A stretch of 40,783 bases of DNA from UBA3478 sp046048095. Its GTDB lineage: Bacteria; Bacteroidota; Bacteroidia; Flavobacteriales; Flavobacteriaceae. Below the pieces are notes generated by a model, which made no database searches, had not been told where the DNA came from, and worked only from the letters and a program-made list of their open reading frames with translations. Positions 24,672-31,839 of this stretch are shown here, piece after piece. The DNA lies in NCBI GenBank assembly GCA_046048095.1, contig JBJOGS010000082.1, positions 1 to 40,783 of the forward strand. The letters run 5' to 3'. Each line of letters starts with the position of its first letter. The first letter of the stretch is position 1. Position numbers and translations under genes: made by a program.

Positions 24672-25008
24672 TAGCACGAATAGGGATGCCTTGAACGTCT
24701 TTAAATCCGCCCGTAACGATGAGTATGAAATCGATAATTACCCAAATGCCACAGCCGCCCAGAGTAAATAGCTGTATCACTCCGATGGTAGTATGTCCTG
24801 TATAAAAACGATGCACCCCGAATACGCCTAAAAACCAACATAAAAGCAAGGTGGCCAAAAACCGGGGCTCAGCATTAAAGGGCTGCTTCGCCGGTTGATC
24901 ATAAGAAAGCCCGCAATTTGGGCACATGGCGGCTCGTTTACTTATTAATTTGCCGCATTCAGCACAATACATTTGATGATCCGGCTTACCAACTGTTTTG
25001 TCGCTCAT
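24664..25008 (-). CDS. Zinc-ribbon plus TM2 domain membrane protein
   Basis: This 114-residue protein has an N-terminal zinc ribbon, with CAECG at about 15-19 and CPNCG at about 29-33. A TM2 domain follows: FLATLLLCWFLGVFGVHRFY, then the short loop GHTTIGV and a second helix containing GGCGIWVIIDFILI. The two helices with the conserved G-x-HRFY and W-x-x-D-h motifs define TM2. The function is unknown; TM2 proteins are small membrane proteins found in many bacteria. It overlaps the downstream DUF2752 gene by 8 bp and follows the acyltransferase gene by 16 bp. Confidence 0.88.
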   Translation of the reverse strand: MSDKTVGKPDHQMYCAECGKLISKRAAMCPNCGLSYDQPAKQPFNAEPRFLATLLLCWFLGVFGVHRFYTGHTTIGVIQLFTLGGCGIWVIIDFILIVTGGFKDVQGIPIRANG

Positions 25009-25024
25009 AGTTTTAGGTCTTTCT

Positions 25025-26005
25025 CTAAAGTAAACAAATTAAACTTATCGCTAAAAGCAGTGAGGCCATGAGCACGATTCCAGTAAAATACGCAAACCTA
25101 AACGTGCTTATAAACTCTTCTTCTTTAATTCTAGATCGTATCTGAGTTCGCCAAATTAGTACTAAGGGCCAACCCAGGGTGTAACATAGCCGCTCAAGAG
25201 TCGAATGCCTACAAGGCGAAGCCTCCGGTTCAGAAGGATGGATGACGATCCCTTGATCAATGAGTTGTGTGATCCGCCCATTCACGTCATCCACCTCAAG
25301 AAAGTTCATCCCTTCATGAATCAATTGCTCTTCGATAGTGCTATAGAGATCAGACGGAATGTGTACCGTACATGCAGATAAGCGCGAATGTATGAGATGA
25401 AGAAGCATGCTATCGCGTTCTTTCTTTTTCAAATTAGACACAAATAATGGCGCTGCATCAAGCGCCGCTGCGTATTGAATATGCACCCGATCTCTAAAGC
25501 ATTTCGCTTGCTCATAACTTAAGCCCACAGTAACTAAGCCTAAATTAAGGGTCGGATTTAATGCAAACGCCCGATCAACAATCTCAATAAATCCTTTGCG
25601 CAGAGGGCGAACCGTCCGTCTCAATGAATGATTGCCTTCTGGAAAAATTAAGACACAATGGCCCTGAACCAGCATCTCAGCAAAGAAGTTAAAAATAGGA
25701 TCGTTTTGACTAACCAGATGCTTTCCATCTCGAATACGGTAAATAGGTCGCAATCCAAAATACCGCAATACCGCTGCAACCCAAGGTTTTTTAAATACAT
25801 CAGATCGCACCAAAAAGTAGGTTTCTCGCTGATTAAAAGCAGCAATCAATAAGGCGTCGAGCAAGGCGTTCTGGTGGTTTGCTAAAAACAGTAACGGTCT
25901 GTGCTGTTCTATAGTGCGTGCACCATGGCGAATCTTCTTAAAATAGAGACACAATAGTGCCCTAAGCATACACTTCACGACGAAAAGAACCCCCCTTCTG
26001 ATCAT
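25025..26005 (-). CDS. PlsC-type glycerol/phospholipid acyltransferase
   Basis: This 326-residue membrane-associated acyltransferase has the motif NHQNALLD (His44 to Asp50, an H-x5-D variant) and FPEGNHSLR (motif III). An Arg-containing motif, RYFGLRPIYRIRDG, lies between them. It is probably involved in transferring acyl groups to glycerol-phosphate or lysophospholipids, but the substrate cannot be read from the sequence. The C-terminus has one or two hydrophobic helices (WPLVLIW and FTGIVLMASLLLAISLICLL). The ATG at 26005 (MIRRGVLF), 5 bp after the stop of the symporter gene, is favoured over an upstream in-frame start at 26071 that would overlap that gene by 61 bp. Confidence 0.85.
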   Translation of the reverse strand: MIRRGVLFVVKCMLRALLCLYFKKIRHGARTIEQHRPLLFLANHQNALLDALLIAAFNQRETYFLVRSDVFKKPWVAAVLRYFGLRPIYRIRDGKHLVSQNDPIFNFFAEMLVQGHCVLIFPEGNHSLRRTVRPLRKGFIEIVDRAFALNPTLNLGLVTVGLSYEQAKCFRDRVHIQYAAALDAAPLFVSNLKKKERDSMLLHLIHSRLSACTVHIPSDLYSTIEEQLIHEGMNFLEVDDVNGRITQLIDQGIVIHPSEPEASPCRHSTLERLCYTLGWPLVLIWRTQIRSRIKEEEFISTFRFAYFTGIVLMASLLLAISLICLL

Positions 26006-26010
26006 CTGAA

Positions 26011-26907
26011 TTACCTTTTTGACCAGTAAAATGCAAGAGACATACCTGAAATGAGATGCCATATTCCCCAAAGAGCCGCTACCACAGCCATGCCCTTGTT
26101 TTGATCGAAAAAAGAAAAAATCAAAAGCAACCCCAAACCTGAATTTTGAATGCCCGTTTCAATACTCAAAGTCCGTCTATCCGCTGGGGGCAACCCGAAG
26201 AGGGTGGCTACCGAAAATCCGACAGTAAGGGCAAGCAAATTATGCATCACCACTAAACCCACTAATACAAGGATACTCATTTGAAAGGCAGAGCGATTTT
26301 GGGCAATCAATAAGAGTACGAGCAAGGCAAAAAAAAGCACAGAGACCCATTTAAAAGCCACTGACAATCGCTTCGAAATTTCTGGAAAAAAGTAAGCAAA
26401 GGACATACCTGTGAGAAGAGGAATCCCCAAAATGAATATTACCACCTTGAACATTTCTTGAAAAGAAATTGAAAAATTTGGACTTGAGGCTCTGGTCTCA
26501 AAATAGAAATGCGCCATCGCATTAAACACAAAGGGGGTCATAATCACGGCAGCAACTGATGAAATGGCAGTTAAACTGATCGAAAGCGCACTATTGCCCC
26601 TTGCAAAATGGCTCATAAAATTTGAAACATTGCCACCCGGACATGCAGCAACCAAAAACATACCTAATGCAATGTCGGGGTCTGGTTCAATAAGCCAAAC
26701 CAATAGATAGGTTACTAATTGAAGCGCTACAAATTGGCTAAAAAGACCGGCAAAAATTGGCCTCGGAGCTTGCCAAAGCAATCTAAAATGGGCAGGCTTA
26801 ATTTCTAATGCAATACCAAACATGATAAAGCCTAAAGCCAGATTAAGCACCCACAACGCCTCCGGATCAAAATGAATCTCTAATTCAGAGAATGACGGCG
26901 TGCGCAT
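26011..26907 (-). CDS. Bile acid:sodium symporter family (BASS/SBF) transporter
   Basis: This 298-residue protein has about nine to ten transmembrane segments and BASS family landmarks: LALGFIMFGIALEI near the start, AACPGGNVSNFMSHFARGN in the middle and ETGIQNSGLGLLLIFSFF near the C-terminus. These correspond to the sodium-binding crossover regions of ASBT homologues. The family imports organic anions with Na+ (bile acids in animals, pyruvate, pantoate and others in bacteria). The bacterial substrate is unknown. It lies between the 63-residue membrane protein gene (4-bp gap) and the acyltransferase gene (5-bp gap), all in one direction. Confidence 0.9.
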   Translation of the reverse strand: MRTPSFSELEIHFDPEALWVLNLALGFIMFGIALEIKPAHFRLLWQAPRPIFAGLFSQFVALQLVTYLLVWLIEPDPDIALGMFLVAACPGGNVSNFMSHFARGNSALSISLTAISSVAAVIMTPFVFNAMAHFYFETRASSPNFSISFQEMFKVVIFILGIPLLTGMSFAYFFPEISKRLSVAFKWVSVLFFALLVLLLIAQNRSAFQMSILVLVGLVVMHNLLALTVGFSVATLFGLPPADRRTLSIETGIQNSGLGLLLIFSFFDQNKGMAVVAALWGIWHLISGMSLAFYWSKR

Positions 26908-26911
26908 GACC

Positions 26912-27103
26912 CTAGCCCTTTAACCGTTCTATCACCGCTCTTCCAAGCAATGAGAGCCCCGTGTTGATAACAATAAGCGCCAGGGTACCCATAAGAAACC
27001 ATGATTCTTCTCTCGATTTAGCAATAATAGCCTCTCCGAGAAGCGAGAGTCCAAACCCCACGGTGGCTAACGAGGCTACAGAAAAAACAAACCATTTCTT
27101 CAT
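26912..27103 (-). CDS. Small two-helix membrane protein (63 residues)
   Basis: I do not recognise the family. The sequence has two hydrophobic helices (WFVFSVASLATVGFGLSLLG and FLMGTLALIVINTGLSLLG) separated by a polar loop containing KSREES. The repeated GLSLLG-x-A-x-I at the end of each helix suggests an internal duplication, as in hairpin membrane proteins. It starts at an ATG followed by KKW and ends 4 bp before the BASS transporter gene. It is probably a small partner in the same transcript. It is the first gene of the minus-strand run down to the DUF2752 gene. Confidence 0.75.
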   Translation of the reverse strand: MKKWFVFSVASLATVGFGLSLLGEAIIAKSREESWFLMGTLALIVINTGLSLLGRAVIERLKG

Positions 27104-27157
27104 CTTTCAAACATTTAGGTCAAAATAGGTAATTTCATAAAGCAATTCTTACGAACC

Positions 27158-27907
27158 ATGATGAAAAGCGTTATTGCATTGTTTCTAATGGGCGTTTCCT
27201 GGGGGCTTTTTGGTCAAATTCAATTGCATTCACACAATGACTACGCCCAAAAAAAGCCTTTGTATGGCGCATTGGAAGCCAGGGCTCAATCGATTGAAAT
27301 TGATGTGATCTTAAAAGATACCGTCCTCTACGTGGCGCATGAGACTCAAAGCATAGACCCCGAAAAGACGTTGAATTCTCTGTATTTAGGTCCACTCACT
27401 CACCTGATTTCAGAGAATGATCCTCGGATAAAGAATCTCCAGCTATTGATTGATGTAAAAACAGAGGCTTATGCCAGTTTGAGCGCCCTAATTCAAGCGC
27501 TGAAACCTCTAGAGCAGGTGAGCTTTCCGACCGTTGAAACTGGCATACGATTGGTGATTTCAGGAAATCGACCCACTCCAAATGACTACCATAAGTATCC
27601 CCCACATATTTTCTTTGATTGCCAAGACATCGACCAAACACCCCAAACTTCATGGAATAAAGTAGCTATGATTAGTCAGTCGTTTAGGCGTTTTTCAACT
27701 TGGGACGGCACATCGGTACTAAACAACGAAGAAAGCAAACGACTTGAGGCTTTTATTATGCAGGCCAAGGTGTTCGAAAAACCAGTACGCCTCTGGGCTG
27801 TTCCAGATACTCCGACGGCATGGCAATGGAGCATAGAAGCGGGGTTAGACTTTATCAATACCGATCAACCCCTCGAAGCACAGGCCTTTTTAGAGCGCTT
27901 AAAATAA
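27158..27907 (+). CDS. Secreted phosphodiesterase-like protein (PI-PLC/GDPD TIM-barrel fold)
   Basis: This 249-residue protein has a signal peptide (FLMGVSWGLFGQ, cleavage near residue 20). A fold of the PI-PLC-like phosphodiesterase type follows: LHSHNDYAQ with His24 and His26, SIEIDV with Glu46/Asp48, and VAHE with His60/Glu61. These match the catalytic and metal-binding residues of glycerophosphodiester phosphodiesterases. The C-terminal INTDQP also resembles the end of GDPD domains. It probably hydrolyses phosphodiesters in the periplasm; the exact substrate is unknown. A second ATG (27161) is equally possible. It is convergent with the arylsulfotransferase-like gene, with 18 bp between stops. 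Confidence 0.8.
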   Translation: MMKSVIALFLMGVSWGLFGQIQLHSHNDYAQKKPLYGALEARAQSIEIDVILKDTVLYVAHETQSIDPEKTLNSLYLGPLTHLISENDPRIKNLQLLIDVKTEAYASLSALIQALKPLEQVSFPTVETGIRLVISGNRPTPNDYHKYPPHIFFDCQDIDQTPQTSWNKVAMISQSFRRFSTWDGTSVLNNEESKRLEAFIMQAKVFEKPVRLWAVPDTPTAWQWSIEAGLDFINTDQPLEAQAFLERLK

Positions 27908-27925
27908 AAGAAGTCGTGCAACGGC

Positions 27926-29440
27926 TTATAGGCCTAAGCTTTTGATTGCACTGCTTTCTTTAGAGTAGAACAGTCCTCTCCAAAAACTAGCGCCCTGACC
28001 GTCGTATTTCCACAACAATTGACCCCGAGGGTTAACCTCCCAAAATCCAAAATCACCCTCGCAGATCAATGTGTTTCCGTTAGGAAGACGTTGCGCTCCA
28101 CCGACTATATCAAAAAACATGTCATCATTAGAATATTCAAAGACGAGTTTTGGAGTGGGACCAATTTCAATCGAACCACTAGATAACGAGGGAAGTTCAA
28201 ATTCCATCGCTTTTGAACGGCTTTCAACAGCATTATTGTTGTATATCAGAAGATTGTTCTTCTCGCCCGTTATTGAGAGTGAGGGGTGGTGAAGGAAATC
28301 AAAAACCTTAGATTCAGTTCTTCCGATTACGGCAGGATTTCCAAATCGATAAACTAAATCGCCTCCTAAATTGTAGGCTCCTCCTTTACTACTTCGAGCC
28401 TCATCAGTAGTGGTACTGTGGTCAATGAACCATATCTCGTTGTAGAAATTTACACTCATTGCTATCAAATCCAATTCTGGTAAATAAGTGATACCATTGG
28501 CGTGCATGATATCTCCTATCGAGATAAATCGATGATAATCCGACTGATAATTGTACATGATGTCAATTTTATTCGGATTTTCCTTTGGGTCTCCATAGGT
28601 GGGGTGAGTAGAGACACGGTCTTGAATAATGTGATCCCAACTGCTCCACTGCCATACAATTTGGCTCACCTCAGGGTCGACCTCAACTAGTTTTTCTACA
28701 AACAAATCATGATCCGCAACATAGCCTAGTGCCGCGGCTTCGTCTCTGGTTACCCGTTGCCAAACCAAAACCAAAACGTTTCCATTCGGCAATAAGTGTA
28801 GATCGTGATGAGTGATTTCATTTTCAGTTGAAATCTTGAATTCCCAGACGACCTGATTTTGGGTATTTATCTTTCGAATTAGTCCACTTTTTCCTCCAAA
28901 TCTATGATCTGGATGCGGATCGGGTACCTGAAACAAACCGAACAACGAACCATCCGGTGCGAGCTCTGCATCTTGCCCGAGGTTTAGATCAAAGGTCCAA
29001 GTGCGCAGTTTTTGCCCTTGGTGATCCAAGAGATAACAAATTTTCTTTCCGTTCTCAATAGCCAAAATATACCCTGTTTTGTCGACTAAATCCTCAACAA
29101 TATGGGGCACCGCAATACTCAATTCTTTAACATCAAGTTCGAATAATGCTTTTATACTTATCGATTCGCCGAGATTCAACTGAACGCTAGCCGAGGTTTC
29201 TTCAATACCTTCCCAACCTGTGAACCTATAACCTTTGTCTGCGATGGCGGTCACCGTCACCTGTGCCCCCTCATCGAAAAGCCCTCCTTCGGTAGAAACC
29301 GTTCCTCCTTCTGAAGCACTTACAAACAAAGAATACCTAGGAAGATTCTCTTCAGTGGGCTCTTCCTTTTCACAGGCAAACAATGCGATCAATGACAAAA
29401 TCACCGCGAAAGATCTCTTTAAAAAGCCTAATGAGTTCAT
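27926..29440 (-). CDS. Arylsulfotransferase-like lipoprotein with N-terminal repeat domain
   Basis: This 504-residue protein has a lipobox (LIALFAC, Cys23) followed by an acidic stretch, EKEEPTEE. It then has a bacterial-repeat/InlB-B-like domain at about 36-100 (VSASEGGTVS, AQVTVTAIADKGYRFTGWEG). The remainder has the repeated beta-propeller-like pattern of arylsulfotransferases: LLDHQGQKLRTWTF, ELAPDGSL, THHDLHLLPNGNVLVLVWQ, MHANGITYLPELDLI, RLPNGNTLICEGDFGFWEV. The family transfers sulfate between phenols without PAPS, or is involved in unknown beta-propeller functions. It is anchored in a membrane, probably at the outer surface. It appears as a single gene. Confidence 0.82.
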   Translation of the reverse strand: MNSLGFLKRSFAVILSLIALFACEKEEPTEENLPRYSLFVSASEGGTVSTEGGLFDEGAQVTVTAIADKGYRFTGWEGIEETSASVQLNLGESISIKALFELDVKELSIAVPHIVEDLVDKTGYILAIENGKKICYLLDHQGQKLRTWTFDLNLGQDAELAPDGSLFGLFQVPDPHPDHRFGGKSGLIRKINTQNQVVWEFKISTENEITHHDLHLLPNGNVLVLVWQRVTRDEAAALGYVADHDLFVEKLVEVDPEVSQIVWQWSSWDHIIQDRVSTHPTYGDPKENPNKIDIMYNYQSDYHRFISIGDIMHANGITYLPELDLIAMSVNFYNEIWFIDHSTTTDEARSSKGGAYNLGGDLVYRFGNPAVIGRTESKVFDFLHHPSLSITGEKNNLLIYNNNAVESRSKAMEFELPSLSSGSIEIGPTPKLVFEYSNDDMFFDIVGGAQRLPNGNTLICEGDFGFWEVNPRGQLLWKYDGQGASFWRGLFYSKESSAIKSLGL

Positions 29441-29565
29441 AGAATACGTGTAATGCTAAAGCTTAAATATAAGCCGTGAAGTTCACATAAACGCAGAAAG
29501 AGCCACTAAGTACCAACAATACCTCTTAAATAGTTATCTTGAAAACTTCACTTAAATCAATACCT

Positions 29566-29847
29566 ATGAAAAAAATTCTTCTCGGCAGTCTCTTTCTTCT
29601 TGTATTAAATTCTTGCTATGTCCATAAAACCGTAGTTGGCGAGGGCGCTCAGCAAGGCCTAACGGTAAAGGCCACACAGCATAATTTTATCGGCGGATTA
29701 ATTTCAGGTAAGACACCAGACACGCAGTTACTTGCTGGTGGAGCGACAGATTACGAAGTAGTCATCAAGCATTCTTTTCTGGATGGACTATTAAGTTTTA
29801 TTACCTCAGGGATTTACAATCCTACCACGGTTGAAGTGAAACGGTAG
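29566..29847 (+). CDS. Bor-like lipoprotein
   Basis: This 93-residue lipoprotein has signal MKKILLGSLFLLVLNSC (lipobox Cys17). The mature part resembles phage lambda Bor/Iss: ATQHNFIGGLISGK, then GGATDYEVVIKHSFLDGLLS and FITSGIYNPTTVEVKR. The last block closely follows the Bor pattern FVNGLLGFITLGIYTP. In E. coli, Bor and Iss are linked to serum resistance; chromosomal Bacteroidota homologues have no known role. The two Cys residues of Bor are not evident here. I start at ATG 29566; an in-frame TTG at 29539 is inside the promoter region. It stands alone and is followed by a hairpin array. Confidence 0.8.
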   Translation: MKKILLGSLFLLVLNSCYVHKTVVGEGAQQGLTVKATQHNFIGGLISGKTPDTQLLAGGATDYEVVIKHSFLDGLLSFITSGIYNPTTVEVKR

Positions 29848-29849
29848 CA

Positions 29850-30024
29850 TTCATCCCCTTTCGCAAGCAAGCTTGCAAGGGGATAATCTGCAGGATTAGT
29901 CGCCGACAAGCGGCGCCTTTTCCTTGGTGCCCCGTAGTCTATACACAAAAAGCCTGCGCTAAAGCGCAGCTCGCTTTTTTTATGCGCATCCCCTTTCGCA
30001 AGCTTGCTTGCAAGGGTTCTGCGC
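29850..30024. repeat. Array of consecutive hairpins between the bor-like gene and tRNA-Val
   Basis: Five inverted repeats follow one another. 29853-29884: arms ATCCCCTT/AAGGGGAT with inner GCAAG-CAAG-CTTGC. 29884-29898: TAATC-TGCAG-GATTA. 29901-29915: CGCCG-ACAAG-CGGCG. 29947-29980: outer AAAAAGC/GCTTTTTT, inner CTGCGCT-AA-AGCGCAG, terminator-like for the plus-strand gene. 29977-30031: 12-bp arms TTTTTATGCGCA/TGCGCATAAAAA enclosing CCCTT/AAGGG and GCAAG-CTTG-CTTGC. The first and fifth share the 16-bp sequence CATCCCCTTTCGCAAG (29852-29867, 29987-30002) and nearly the same stem, but with reverse-complement loops. A sixth, terminator hairpin follows. Only non-coding DNA lies in this stretch, apart from spurious frames. 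Confidence 0.8.
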
Positions 30025-30029
30025 ATAAA

Positions 30030-30059
30030 AAAAAGCCGATGCATTCGCATCGGCTTTTT
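30030..30059 (-). terminator. Bidirectional terminator downstream of tRNA-Val
   Basis: AAAAGCCGATGC - ATTC - GCATCGGCTTTT: an 8-bp GC-rich stem (30035-30042 and 30047-30054) flanked by A and T runs. It lies 12 bp downstream of the tRNA-Val 3' end on the minus strand, so it ends the tRNA transcript. It can also act on plus-strand transcripts. Confidence 0.9.
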
Positions 30060-30070
30060 GTGCACTTAAG

Positions 30071-30145
30071 TGGGCCCTGTAGGATTCGAACCTACGACCC
30101 CCTGCTTGTAAGGCAGGTGCTCTGAACCAACTGAGCTAAGAGCCC
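30071..30145 (-). tRNA. tRNA-Val (anticodon UAC)
   Basis: The minus strand folds as a complete cloverleaf: acceptor GGGCTCT pairs with AGGGCCC (one G-T wobble), D arm GCTC/GAGC, anticodon arm CCTGC-CTTACAA-GCAGG with anticodon TAC, T arm GTAGG-TTCGAAT-CCTAC. UAC reads valine codons GUA and others by wobble. The discriminator base is A and CCA is not encoded. The total is 75 nt. It is monocistronic, with its own promoter at 30159-30187 and a terminator downstream. Confidence 0.96.
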
Positions 30146-30158
30146 TAAAATGGGTTTG

Positions 30159-30187
30159 CAAATATAGTATGTTTTCGATTGTAGCAA
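30159..30187 (-). promoter_or_regulatory. Promoter of tRNA-Val
   Basis: On the minus strand TTTTG (TTG at 30187-30185) is followed by 18 bp and TATATTTG (30166-30159). This is the best match in the window to the Bacteroidota promoter TTG-N18-20-TAnnTTTG. The start site would lie a few bases before the tRNA 5' end at 30145. Confidence 0.75.
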
Positions 30188-30203
30188 AAGAAAAGAAAGA
30201 AAA

Positions 30204-31442
30204 TTATACGACCTCAGCAACGGTAAAGGTGCTTCCTCCTACAAACACAATATCTCCTTCTAAAGCGGCATTCTGAGCGGCCTGCAGCCCTTCAGCAACA
30301 CTAGAGTAGACTTCACCCATTAAACCATAGGCGCTGGCCTTTTCGGCTAAAACAGAAGCATCTAATCCTCGAGGCATATTAGGCTTAACAAAATAATATC
30401 GCGCATCTTTTGTGAATAAAGGCAAGACGCGATTAAGATCCTTATCAGCAACTACCCCAATAACAAGGTGCAATTGTTTGGCAGAAAGGGCTTGGAGCTG
30501 CTGCATCACAATGGCTAATCCTGCTTCGTTATGAGCGGTGTCGCATACGGTTCGATCATCGAGCCACTGCCATCGTCCTTTTAATCCGGTGTTTGCCACA
30601 ACGGCTGACATGCCCCGTTTGAGATGCGCGTCGCTGATCGAAAGCCCTAATTCACGAGACTTTAAAAGGGCGGTCAGTGCCGTCAGCCTATTTGCTTGCT
30701 GATAGGCACCGTGAAGATCAAAGCTCATTTCTGATACTAAAGTCTTCGCAAGTGGGTGAGCCCAAGCCTTAATGAGAGGGGCATGGCGAAGACTAGCTAT
30801 AGATTCAAAAACGGCTAGGGTTTCTTCTTGGTACTCACCGATGATTACCGGAGTGTTTGCCTTAATTATACCGGCCTTTTCTGCGGCAATCTTAGAAAGG
30901 GTATCTCCTAAAAACTCCATGTGATCAAATGCAATATTGGTGATCACCGAAAGCATAGGTGAAATGATATTGGTAGCATCTAGACGGCCTCCCATCCCCA
31001 CTTCAATCATCGCGATATCCACGTGCTCTTGAGCAAAAATGGTAAATGCCATCGCCACGGTGAGCTCAAAAAATGAGAGGTGATTCGATTCAATGTATTG
31101 CCGATGTTCACTGACAAAATCCATCACATTTTTCTCACTGATCATTGATCCTGAGAGACGTATGCGCTCTCTAAAATCACTCAAATGAGGTGAGGTATAT
31201 AAGCCCGTTCGGTATCCGGCTTCTTGCAATACCGAGGCAATCGAGTGAGAGACTGATCCCTTACCATTCGTCCCGGCCACATGAATGGTGGGGTAATGAA
31301 GATGCGGATTACCCAAATACGCCATGAAAGCCTCGATACGATCTAATTTCAGGTGAAGGGCTACTTTGCCTTCTCGCTGAAACATCGGAAGACGTGCGTA
31401 GAGGTAGTTGATCGTTTGCTGATAATCGGTAAATCGATCCAC
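30204..31442 (-). CDS. folC: Folylpolyglutamate synthase / dihydrofolate synthase
   Basis: FolC adds glutamate to dihydropteroate and polyglutamate tails to folates. The 412-residue Mur-ligase-fold protein has the P-loop HVAGTNGKGSVSH (about 54-66), the following SPHLSDFRERI, IEVGMGGRLDATN and the C-terminal GVVADKDLNRVLPLF. GTG at 31442 is the first in-frame start, 6 bp after the exbD stop; the residues then match the family opening (DYQQTINYLYARLPMFQREG). It is the last gene of the minus-strand run nhaD-exbB-exbD-folC. Its final segment is followed by the tRNA-Val promoter. Confidence 0.95.
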   Translation of the reverse strand: MDRFTDYQQTINYLYARLPMFQREGKVALHLKLDRIEAFMAYLGNPHLHYPTIHVAGTNGKGSVSHSIASVLQEAGYRTGLYTSPHLSDFRERIRLSGSMISEKNVMDFVSEHRQYIESNHLSFFELTVAMAFTIFAQEHVDIAMIEVGMGGRLDATNIISPMLSVITNIAFDHMEFLGDTLSKIAAEKAGIIKANTPVIIGEYQEETLAVFESIASLRHAPLIKAWAHPLAKTLVSEMSFDLHGAYQQANRLTALTALLKSRELGLSISDAHLKRGMSAVVANTGLKGRWQWLDDRTVCDTAHNEAGLAIVMQQLQALSAKQLHLVIGVVADKDLNRVLPLFTKDARYYFVKPNMPRGLDASVLAEKASAYGLMGEVYSSVAEGLQAAQNAALEGDIVFVGGSTFTVAEVV

Positions 31443-31448
31443 AAAAAC

Positions 31449-31838
31449 TTATTTCTGAGATACGGCTAACACAATACTAAACCCATTGGCATTGGCGATA
31501 TCTAGTACCCTAACGGCTTCTTTAATTGCAACATCTTCATGCGCACGAAGTAGTAGTGTAGCACCTGGACGCTTTTCTAGCGCCTTTTTTAGCTCTAACT
31601 CAAGATACGCGGGATTTATCTGGGTTTCTTCTATAAAATAACGAAGACGGCCATCGATAGAAACGGCAATCGTCTGGGATTCCGCGCTGCTGTTGCCCCT
31701 TCCTTCAGGAAGAGTCACCTCTATGGCTGAACTTACACTCGAGGTTAATAAGAAAAACACTAAGAGCAAAAACACGACGTCGGTCATCGACGATAAACTA
31801 AACTGAGCATTGGGCTTATGGCGCGATTTTATTTTCAT
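31449..31838 (-). CDS. exbD: ExbD/TolR-family biopolymer transport protein
   Basis: ExbD works with ExbB to couple the proton gradient to TonB or TolA. The 129-residue protein has the family plan: a short cytoplasmic start (MKIKSRHKPNAQFSLSSMTD), one transmembrane helix (VVFLLLVFFLLTSSV) with the conserved Asp just before it, and a periplasmic domain. The start ATG is at 31838, one base after the exbB stop (31840); an upstream frame start at 31862 would lie inside exbB. It is in the operon nhaD-exbB-exbD-folC. No tonB gene is next to it. Confidence 0.9.
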   Translation of the reverse strand: MKIKSRHKPNAQFSLSSMTDVVFLLLVFFLLTSSVSSAIEVTLPEGRGNSSAESQTIAVSIDGRLRYFIEETQINPAYLELELKKALEKRPGATLLLRAHEDVAIKEAVRVLDIANANGFSIVLAVSQK

Positions 31839-31839
31839 T

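Noticed and set aside
29566..30060. Prophage remnant or integration site near the Bor-like gene and tRNA-Val
   Set aside because: There is no integrase, no other phage gene, and no direct repeat of the tRNA 3' end nearby. The tRNA is intact with its own promoter and terminator.
29814..30065. 83-codon frame on the minus strand crossing the hairpin array
   Set aside because: It runs through inverted repeats and a terminator and overlaps the bor-like 3' end. The peptide repeats (LASKLAKGD and LASLLAKGD) merely reflect the repeated hairpins.
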